Assembly (NCBI GenBank): GCA_037447655.1
Contig: JBBHKE010003182.1
Location: 1-56,959 of the forward strand
Direction: 5' to 3'
Length of the DNA stretch: 56,959 nucleotides
From: Zygnema cylindricum
Taxonomy: Eukaryota; Streptophyta; Zygnematophyceae; Zygnematales; Zygnemataceae
Shown here: positions 14,855 through 25,700 of the stretch, piece by piece
Position numbering within the stretch: position 1 is the stretch's first letter
Layout: the number at the start of each line of letters is the position of its first letter
The notes under the pieces: generated by a model
The model's input: only the letters and a program-made list of their open reading frames with translations
Told to the model about the DNA's origin: nothing
Database searches by the model: none
Position numbers and translations under genes: made by a program

Positions 14855-15274
14855 GTAGGTTTTCTGGCTTTCTCTTTTTAGTTCTGGTTCTGATTTCTTT
14901 TTTTCTTTTCTCTCGTTCTGATCATCGCTGGATCAACGAACATGTAGATGACATTTGTTTTAAAGTTGATGAATCTTTGAAGCACATGGCAAAATATGTA
15001 TATTATTTTTACTGACATTATTGATGACATTCTTCTTATTGTAAATAAAGGTTATGAATCTGATTTTCCTCTGTTTATTTTGTTTATTACTATGACCTTA
15101 TGTATATTTTTGTATCAATTTGAAGGTTTTGTATGTACCTGCAAACCTTCTTTGATTTTTATTTGTTGATATGCTTGTTACCTTATCGTTTGTAATTTTT
15201 TCTTTCGTTCTTCTGTAGGTTCGGGTGCTCTTTTTTTCTCGTGTGTGCTCGTGGATTTCTTTTTTTTTGTTTGT

Positions 15275-15570
15275 TTGCCAATCTCTCTCTCTCTCCCCTC
15301 CTCCTTTCTCCCTCTATTGTTCCTCTGTTGTTTTATGCCTGTCTTTATTGTCTTCCTATGATTTTTCTTTAATCGCTTTAGTATAATTATGGTGTTCCTT
15401 TGTGTATCTTTACATTTCCTAAAACTACTCCTTCAAATTTAATAGTCCTTCCTCCATTCCATCCTTCCTCCCTTCCATTTCGTGTCCTCCCATCCATTCC
15501 CCAATTCCCTCCCTCCCTTCTCTCTCTCTCTCTCCCTCTCTCTCTCTCCCTCTCTTTCTCATTCTCCTCT
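15275..15570. repeat. CT-rich tracts in the putative first intron of myosin XI
   Basis: Two (CT)n/(CTCC)n patches at about 15280-15320 and 15450-15570, separated by T-rich sequence. They read as pyrimidine-rich leader or intron sequence on the coding strand. No coding signal. Confidence 0.7.
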
Positions 15571-15908
15571 GTGTGTTAATCTCAGAGGGTCTAATTTTAA
15601 TCTCAAAGTTTCAGAGGGCCTAATTTTTTATTTGTAGCCAGTAGGAATGTCCTGTTGAAGCTCTGATTTTGAATTATCTGAGCTATTTTCTGGTTTATAG
15701 ATGAATGGCGAAATTCTCTTTATTGAACAGTATCTTTTGGATCTTATTAGTGAAACTTTCTCATCTGTTTCCTCATTTTACCACTTACTCTCATCCTTCT
15801 GATAAACTTGCTACCTTAAAGTTAAAAGCATATTTTGAATGTGCGAAAACAACTGGAAATGCTAAATGTGGTAACCCCATACTATTCGCTTATTAACAAC
15901 TGGAAATA

Positions 15909-15983
15909 CTATATGTCGTAACCGCATACTGTACACATATTATACAGCATAATATGCGTATAGTACGGGGTTACCATATATAG
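15909..15983. repeat. Compact inverted repeat (hairpin), 35-nt arms
   Basis: The left arm (15909-15943) and right arm (15949-15983) are complementary over about 35 nt with roughly seven mismatches and a loop of about 5 nt. A third, direct-orientation relative of the arm lies just upstream ('taaatgtggtaaccccatac', about 15862-15881). It could be a small palindromic MITE remnant or an RNA hairpin in the putative first myosin intron. No annotated RNA family was recognised. Confidence 0.6.
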
Positions 15984-16558
15984 CACATTTGAACTACGTT
16001 TCAAAGAACCCTGGAAAAGCTCTAAAAGAATTACAGGAAAATATTCTATTATGTCAGTGGTGTTTTCTAATCTATGAAACTTGTGTATATGCATGTGTGT
16101 CCCTCCAAAACCCTGAAAAACCCGAAAGAAAAACTGTAAAAACCCGGAAATGTCTTTTGCCGTAAATAGTTTGATCTACAACCGTATTGAACCCACAGGT
16201 CCTTGGGCGCCTGATTTTTTTTTTAAGGTATAATAATTTCATTAAATACCCATATCGTCGAACACAACCCGAATTAAGTGATTTTTTTGTCAAAAACGTC
16301 AAAGCAAAAATCCTGTAAAACGTGAAAAAACCCAAAAAACTATAATCCCAGAAAACCCTACAAAAGCCTCAGAAAGCCTTTCTATTGCAAGTCTTGGTAT
16401 GTCTATGGCAGGTTTTTGGCAACATTGGACCAAGATCTGCAGCCAGGAACCCTTTGAAACACTAGAAAACCCTATAAAATCTGGCAAACTTAAAAACCCT
16501 AAAAAATTTTGAAGAAACTCTTTGAAAGCTTCTTTATCGTATGTCTTGTATGTTTCAG

Positions 16559-16707
16559 GCTCCTGGCAATATTGGACCAGGATCCGCGGTTTGGGTGGAG
16601 GACGAGGAGTATGCATGGGCTCCAGGATTTGTCCTTGACATCAAGGGGGACAAAGCTGAAGTACGGAAAACTGGAGACCGCATTTTACCGGGACTCTCAA
16701 CAGTAAG

Positions 16708-16753
<46 letters not shown>

Positions 16754-19700
16754 TTCTCTCTCTCTCCTCCCATTCCCTCCCCCCCCTTCCCTTTCTCTCT
16801 CTCTCTTCCCCTCTTCATGTCTCCCTTTCTCGCCTTCACTTCTTCCTTCTTTCATTTGTTCGGCTTCCCCCTTTCTCCCCTCTCGCTTCCGCTCTCCCTC
16901 TTCCGACCCTCTCCCTCTCCCTCTCCCTCTCCCTCTCCTTCTCCCCCTCACTCCCTCTACCTTTATCTCAACCTCTACTTTTGCCATTCATAGTCTGCAG
17001 CAGATGTCCTGTATTTCCTGTTGTAGAAGAAAGAGATAAATATTGAGGCATGGATTTTTTTTTTGTACTTAAACATAATTCTATATACCAAAATTGTGAA
17101 GCATGGCAAGTCACAATTTTTTTGCTGTTGGATAGGTTAGGGCTTACCAAGATTTTATTTTGCAGAGTGTATGGAGTGAAGAAAAAAAGAAGAAGAAGAT
17201 GAAGGATCGGTCGATGGTGGGAGCAACTGTGAGAGTTTATTTATTTATGCCGATTAGTCTGTTATTTCTATTCTGTCATGTCTATTATTCTGTTATGCCT
17301 ATTATTCCGTTTTTTTGCCTATGGATCAGTTCATTTGAACAGCTACCAAAGGCCACCTCTCGCTGCAAAATGCACTCATCCACAGGGAATTTACTTTTCC
17401 GGTGACAGTTTTTGAATTTACTATGACATTTTTCGAATTTAACTGCTTGCCTGAAATGACTTTTTTTTATGAGAATCCTCTGTTTGCGACAGCAAAACTT
17501 AGTTTACTTAGTTTGAAATTAATTGGAAACTTGATTTCTGAATTAACTCAATTAGTTTATCCTTTTTTGTAATTTCCACAATGATTGAACTTGTTTAGAA
17601 TATCATGGCCTCTTTTATTTGTTGTTAAGAATTTTCATTGGGAACGGTCGCTTCATTTGATGCCTTTATAATTTAATTTAGACTACTTGAAATCTGCCTC
17701 GTTTTTCCTCCTCCTCCTCTTCCACCTCCCTCTTCCTCCTCTCTCGCTTCTCCTCCCTCCTGCTGCTTCCTCTCCTTCTGCTTAAAGAATACAAGCTGGT
17801 AGGCACTTTCATATCGGTTTTCATGTGTTTGAATCGGGGTTGGTTGCAGAGCTGGGTTTCTCTGTCCAAGCTTCAACCTAAGGATCAAGATGCCCCAAAT
17901 GGAGGGATTGATGATATGACCAAATTGGCTTATCTACACGAGCCAGGAGTCTTGCACAATTTGGAAGCTAGATATTCTCTTGATGAAATATATGTAAGTT
18001 TAAAGTTAATGTATGCATATAAGCTTAAAAATTGAACCGCATTCATTGTATAGTCAGAGGATCCTACTTTTAAGCCAATCTTGTATATGCCGTTGGTGGA
18101 ATATATGTTATGTTAAAAGTTGAAATATGTATATAAGCTCAAAAGCCGATCCATATTCATTGTTGAGTCACGGAACCCTACCAATCTTGCCGTGGTAGAT
18201 GCAATCTGATTTTTTTTTTTTTATAGGAAAGTTAATATTGGTCATTTTGTATTCTAATTATTGAGGCAGTCATGTCAATCTTGATATTAATGTTGAATGC
18301 GTTGGACATAGTTGAGATACATGGACACTTTGTTGGTGTTTTTCAAAACTAAACGTGAAACAAGGAATTTTTTCTGACCCCTTGATTTTTGGATCTTATG
18401 TCCATTTGACAGACGTACACTGGCAATATATTAATTGCTGTAAACCCATTTACGAAACTACCACATTTATACGATTCTTCGATGATGGAGCAGTACAAAG
18501 GGGCAAAGCTAGGAGAGTTGAGCCCTCATGTTTTTGCTATCGCAGAGACAGCGTTCAGGTGGATTTTCCAAGCTTTTCCTGTTTGTCTTCTTTGAATAGC
18601 GTCTCATCCTCAAGAGTTTCCTCTCCTTTGCCAATGTGATATTCTATTTCCTTTTAGGTTGTTCTGTTGGGCATTGCGTATATCAGAATGTCACCCACAT
18701 CTTTGCATCAGTGGCTTATTTTTGGCGTTTTTGTTTATGTTTTCTGGTTTCTGATTTTTAACTATTTTTGATTGCTTTTATTATTTAAAATTCAATTCCA
18801 CTGGTAAATTCGTTTTTCTGTATTTTCAGAAAGAGGTTTATGCCATGGGCTGGGTGCAGAGATACTCTGTAAGTGGAGAGGGGGATTTCGGTTGTTTCAT
18901 TTTCATTACATTCTTGAAATTGATTTAGTATTCACAATTTTTGCTTGAGCTGTTTATCAGAATACATAGATGTTAGGAGTTGATCTATTATTCACACTTG
19001 TTGCTTGAGCTGTTTTTCAGGGACATGGCAGATGAAGAAAAGAGCCAGTCCATCCTTGTGAGTGGAGAGAGTGGAGCAGGAAAAACTGAAACTACAAAGT
19101 TAATTATGCAGTATTTGGCGTACATGGGAGGACGAGCAGATACAGATGGTCGGACAGTGGAATCTCAAGTTTTGGAAGTAAGTTTCTTAAATGCCTTAGT
19201 TTTTAGAAAGCCATTTCATGTTTTCCTTTACCAGAAAACTTCACTAGCTTTTGAAAAGCCATGCCATCTTTTACTTTTACCAGAAAACTTGTGAAAAGAA
19301 AATCACAGACGGAGATGCTTGGACTGGAACATCGAGTTTTGGAAGCAAGTTTCAACAAGCCATGTCACCTTTTACTTAAACACTGGTGAAAAGAAATATC
19401 ACACCCTAAGACCACACTATTACAGATGTGCAACCTGGTAATGCCTGATCATGAAGTACACTGTCGATCGCTAGTGTTCAGGAACTCTGCCTTATCAAAG
19501 CGAAATTAGTATCAACAGTATTTCGATGTGGCCGATTTCCTTAAACAGTGTCATGAACACTATTTTGTGAGAACAAGAAAAGTTGCGACTGAATTCTTGT
19601 TATTAACTCTAATAGCCATGGGCAGTTTAGTTACTTGCTGGACAGAATTTATGTGAACTATATGCGTCCAAGTAAATCCTTGTTTCGCGCACACAATGCA

Positions 19701-22700
19701 GTGGCTCATAGTAATATGTAGCCTTGCTCTTCGAGCTTGAGTCCTCCCACTGAGTATAACGACATGTTAAAATGTGAAGTCCTTCCACTCAGGAAAGGAC
19801 ATGTTAAAATTGTTAAGTTCTCCCACCAATTAAAACCACATTCTAGAATTGTCAAGGTTTTCCACTGAGTGAAACCGAGTGTCGAGACATTGATGCATTT
19901 AGTGTAACAAACGCTATCCTTTAGTTGAGCTATGCTGCCCATCGCTGTTAGACTAATAACACAATTTAGTGAGCCCCACTAGGGAAAAGCATAATTTAGT
20001 GTCAATAAATACTATATCTGCTTTATCGCTAATGATTCACTAGTGTAATAGCGATGTAATGTGTATTACATGCGGAACAACTATGCTGCGTTCTCCATTG
20101 TCAGGGCACCTGATATTCAAATAAATCTTTTCATTTTATGTTTCTTTATCTGGATAGCAATCTTTTTGGAGACGAGAGGTACTTCTTTGGGAAGAGAACA
20201 GTCTTGTCTTCTAGACATTGTAATGACAAGAAAAATGACAGAAATCAGAATCCGTGGAGAGCTGAATTTTAATTTTTAATTTTATTTTATTTCAAATGAT
20301 TTCTTATTTAACTGATTTATTCTATTAGATTCATTTCTTTATTTGTGGCCTTGCCCACACTTGCTTCTGCACTAAGAGTCTACAGTGAATTGCCGTTTGC
20401 AAAGCCTCAAATGTATTTTTCTCAGTTTTGTGGAACTGCACTGGAAAGGAGAGGACGTGCTTGTCGTATACATGTCTTTTTTGTACACGTTAGCTGTACG
20501 TTTTAAGTTTGTCAGTACACATGATGTTAGTCAAGGAATAAATGTTCTGGAACTTCTGGAGTCAAATATATCTTCACATTTGAGACCAAAATGTTTTCAC
20601 ATGCTAGACCAGCCAAGCTGTATCTCGTCAAATTTTTGGAGACAACGTGATTTCATTTTTTCTGCACTTACATTTTGGCCTAATCGAATAAAGTGTAGCA
20701 GTAATGGAAATGTGTATGGAATACTTTACAGATGTTCAAGAGCAGCATTGTGTTCGGTTTTGTTGGTTTTTTCCCTTTGTAAATTTACTGTTAGAAGCTG
20801 AAAACTTGTTTCGAATGAAGCGTATGCTACTATGATTGGCATCTCTGGGAAAGTCAAGTAGCATTTTTTTTTAGGGAAAGTGTATGCAGATTCAAGAAAT
20901 TGTACATGCAGTACACCGTGAATCGCTATTAGTGTCAAAGTTTAAATAGTTTTTAAGAAAATTTACCGCACTTGATGCTAATTAAGAATTTGAAATTTTT
21001 CAAAAAAAAGGTGTATTCTAATTTCGGCGTTAATGGTAATTTGGGAACAACAAAAATGGAATATTAGCCGTACAATTATATACATTAATATATGTATCCG
21101 TACAAAATATTAGAAATTGTACGCCGTCGCGAATTTAAAATATCCGTACATGCCATACTAATTTACGTGTCAGACTAATCCCGTTTTTTTGAGCGCACGT
21201 TCCTCTGCGTGCCCGTCTGATTTAATTCATTTTTTGTAAATTTTCACTTGAAAAGGTACATTTATGTTCGGTATGACATCGACCGTACACCACGTTATTT
21301 ATATTTTATTGTACTTTCGGGCTTTACGCTATTCTGTACGGTACCTTAATTAATGTCAATGAAAAATTAAAATCATGTATCCTATTTGAGGAAAAAAATC
21401 AAAATTTTAAGAACCCAAATTAGAGTTATTGACACTAATAACGATTCGCGGTGTAGCATCTTTGGGAAACGCATCTAGGTGTGTTGTACCTTAATTAATC
21501 TTCAGACAAGTCCCATGATCAAGTTGCATATAGGAGTTGATCACTTCAGGTCTATCAATGTGATGTATGAGTATACAAGTTAAATATGAATGAGTGTTGA
21601 GCCTTTGCTGAACGTGTTCCTTCAAAGTTACAAAATTATGGCTGGTCATTTCCTGCAGCTTCTGGTATATAACATGGTTCTTTAAGTAGTTGTGATTAAC
21701 AAAGCTGCTCAATGCCATTCTTTGTTAATGTTGATGGTGGCAATACAAATAAAAAGCTGGATTCTTCTGGTGCTGAGAAATGTTTCCATACGAGTCTTAA
21801 GAAGAAGTAGAAGTTGGCCAAAGTTGACATTTACTTTTGCGATGAACCATTTAAACGGTGATTAGGATTGTTTAATAGCTTTTGCTCCTTAGTTCTCCAG
21901 CTTTTGGTTTCTGACACCAGTTTATGTTGTTTTGCGATGACAGTCCAACCCATTGTTGGAAGCCTTCGGCAATGCAAAAACTGTTCGAAATGACAACTCT
22001 AGGTGTGTTTTTTCAGTCATGGCTTTGACTCTCTTTGCCAGAATGTCTTCTTCTGTTAGATGTGCATGTTTTGAGAGGCGAGAATGCGGGCCCTTTAATA
22101 TTCAGTGTTTCAGTGAGATGAAACTGTACTGATCGAGGAAGCCTAAAGGAGTAAGGGACACAGCTGGACATGAAACCTAGTGTTGAGCTAGCTGAGCTGG
22201 TCGTTTTTCTTGCAAATGAGTGACAGTTGATTCGAGGGCAGTGAATTTATATATTTTGTAAGCGACAGTAACTCGTTGACTTTGCTGATCATTTTGGGAG
22301 TGTGTTATTGTGCTCCTGAACATTGTCAATTAAGATGTCTGTTTGTTGCAGTCGATTTGGGAAGTTTGTGGAGATTCAATTTGATAAAGACAAGCGGATT
22401 TCAGGAGCTGCTGTACGAACATATCTTTTAGAACGGTCCAGAGTTGTACAGCTATCAAATCCCGAGCGAAACTATCACTGCTTCTATCAACTATGCGCTG
22501 GTGCATCTCCTGAGGTGTGAACCATCTCATCAAATATCAAAATATCGAATGATCAAATTTTTGAATTATCAAATTATCAGATTATCATTTGTGACAGTTG
22601 CAGGGAGTTTTGAATGGCTGGCGGAATGCTGTGGGTACTCTGTTGTTTATTAGTGAAATAACTCTGGATTTTTACATAAGTAGGACTGTTTGGATTGTTT

Positions 22701-25700
22701 TGCAGCCAAACACGAGCTTAACAGTGCTCATCCCTTGAAGCCCTATTGGATTTTCCCTTGATTGTGCTGGTTTTGTTGCCGGGCTCCTGTCTCGCAATCC
22801 TAGTGTTTCTATAAGAGCATAAGGAAACTTTTCATTTTCCCTTTTGTCTTCCATATTATAACGTTTTTTGTTTTTCATGTTTTCAATCCTGCCTGCTAGC
22901 TATCCATCTGAACAACTTTTTCATGTATACTGCTTTTGAGGCGTGGATTTGGGACACATTTGTTTATCCCTGAAAATACTTAAATATTTCAGGATTTGAT
23001 GGGCAACTAATAGTTAAGGTCCATTATGCGGCGTGCAGGAGGCGGAGCTGTATAAACTTGGTCCTGCTGAAAGCTTTCATTACCTTAATCAAAGCACGTG
23101 TATAGAGATTCCTGGCAAAGATACTAATGCAACGGAGTATTTGAAGACAAAACGTGCAATGAGTATTGTGGGGGTTAGTCCTGAGGAACAGGTGGGTGTG
23201 GCTATAATGGATCAACATAGTTGTTATTCAGGGATCAAATATTGCATTACTTATCTTGCTTGGTGAAGGAGTTCACCAATTGTAGAGGTAGAAGCGGAGC
23301 CCTGGAGAAGGACCCCCTTTTTTGGGACTATTCCTAAATAAATCAACAACTGCCTCTGACTTCTGGAACTATTCTGAAATAGTCAACGATTGACTCTGAT
23401 TTTTGGGCTGCAGGAGGCTATATTCCGGGTGGTGGCAGCGATTCTCCATCTTGGAAATGTAAATTTTAAACCTGGGAAGGAGATTGACTCGTCAGAAATA
23501 GCAGATGAGAAATCTGCTTTTCACCTGGAAGCTTGTGCCGAGCTAATGAAGTAAGATTCTCAAATGTTCTTTTGTTTTTTTTCTGGAGGGGCTGTTATAT
23601 CTATACACAATTCTCTTGTTAGTCTTCCTTGCATGATATTGGTTCGCCGAGGACGCAGTGTTACCTTTTTTATTTATGCATTTTCCCTTTGAACGCTAGT
23701 TTAGCCTTTCAAGATTACTTCCGTTTTCAACTTCTTCAAACCAAAAAATTATTCATTTTTCTATGAAGCTTCAGGGGTTTCTGTTGTTTGTTGTTTCCCA
23801 CACCATTTGCATCAATTAACACTGTGCACCGTTCTATTTAATTTCAGTTCTATCAAGCAATTAATTAAAACCAAGGAGGATTTCTATCATTTTATGCTTT
23901 CTGCAGAGTAACTGGTTGAGGACCAAGAGGGATTTTTATCATTTTTTGCTTCCTGCAAGAGTGATTGGTTGAGAACCAATAAGGATTTTTATCATTTTCT
24001 GCATCCTGCAGGTGCTCTTTCCCAGGTCTACGAGATGCATTGTGCACTCGAACAATTGTCACAAAAGACGAGTCAATTGTAAGGTGTTTGGATCCGCAAG
24101 CTGCAACTATAAACAGAGACACTCTAGCAAAGACCATATATGCTCGGTTGTTTGACTGGTAGGTTGCCCCCCTTGTTCTGGACTAACTTGGTTTTCTATT
24201 AATGGTTTTGAGAAACCCCGTTCAACAAGGTTTTTATCTGACTTGATTCTGGTGAAATATTTCTGCTTCTGGGTGTCTGTCAGTTCTGGCCGACAGGCAA
24301 ATCTGACCAAGGTTGGTAAGGTGGCTGGACGTATGGATCTGCAATTTCATATTTATGCAAGACTTGTAACTAAAGCCATTTTTTGTGTATGCATGTGGCT
24401 GAAAACTTTGTGTCCTCTATTTTAGTTTTCTTTCTCCTCTCTTTTAGGAACTCATGGTGGGTGGAGCCTGTTTGAAAGTTGTAGATTGCTTACGACTTAA
24501 ACCTGTCTTTTGCTGTAGTCATAGTTTGTGAAATGTGCTCTGGTCTTCAATGTTATTTCCCTCCTGGAGATTTCTGAAGTTTTGTTTATACGTATTTTTT
24601 GAAAGCTTATTTTTCTTTTGTTTTTTTGATTAACTGGGACACTTAAGAAACCTCAGTGCTGGAGGTTGAGCGATTACATCTTTTCTTTTTTTGTTGGAAC
24701 TCGCCAAGCATTTTTTTTTAGCAGTTTTGATTCGGATGAGACAAGAGTCAAGAGTCTTGATAGCCAGGTAAAATCGTTTTTCTGGGAGCAGGTTGGTGGA
24801 CAAGGTAAATAAGTCCATTGGGCAGGATCCTGACTCCAAAAACCTCATTGGTGTCCTTGACATTTATGGCTTTGAGAGCTTTCTGGAAAACAGGTAAGAA
24901 CAGCCATCGCCCTTTCATTCAGAAAGATCATTAGTCTGTTATTTGTTCTTGATACCTACACTTCAGTATATGTGGAGTTTACACTGCATTTGCATTACGT
25001 CGAATATTTTTCAAACAATCGTAATAGTCAGGAAGTGGCATGAGCAGGAACATTAGAGATTGTGTGAAGAAAATCAACTTGAAAAAATCAGTTGACTGAT
25101 GGATTTTTAGTTTCCTTTCTGAAGACAGTAGTGAAAGTAGCCATGGTTAGGCCAGGCTTAACTGGAAGATAATTTGGTGATGATTTTTTTCTGGTTGAAG
25201 GATTTTCATCAAATCTAACAGAGCTAGAAGTGTGGTATTTGGTCTGCAGTTTTGAGCAATTTTGTATCAATTTGGCCAATGAGAAACTTCAGCAACACTT
25301 CAATCAGGTAAAGTGACTTGACGACACGTCAGCTAGCCTGTCTTAAGGGGCTTTGTCTTCTTGTTATTTGTTGTAGAAGATAAATATCAAGCTCGCGTTT
25401 GTCACCACCATGCTTTTTTCATGCTCATATTATTTGGTGAAGGCAATCAACGTTCGTTTGAACACAGTCAATATTCTTTGTATATCTGAGCTGACAAAAT
25501 TATTTATATGGTGCTCTTGACAAATGTGTTTGTTGGAAATTGCAGCATGTTTTTAAAGCAGAACAAGAGGAGTATGAGAAGGAAAAGATCAACTGGAGTT
25601 ACATTGAGTTTGTGGACAATCAAGATGTGCTAGAGCTCATTGAGAAGGTTAGAAACTGTGTTGTTATAATCTGTTTTTCAAGAAGATGAAGTGTTATTTT

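Noticed and set aside
16541-16558. Myosin start at the in-frame ATG at 16541 (MSCMFQ...)
   Set aside because: The sequence TGTATGTTTCAG is a good acceptor and the residues before A-P-G have no counterpart; a spliced ATG exon is preferred, although this is not excluded.
16541-16993. 150-residue frame running into the CT microsatellite
   Set aside because: Only 16559-16702 is exon; the Ser/Leu/Pro tail is intron after a GTAAGC donor.
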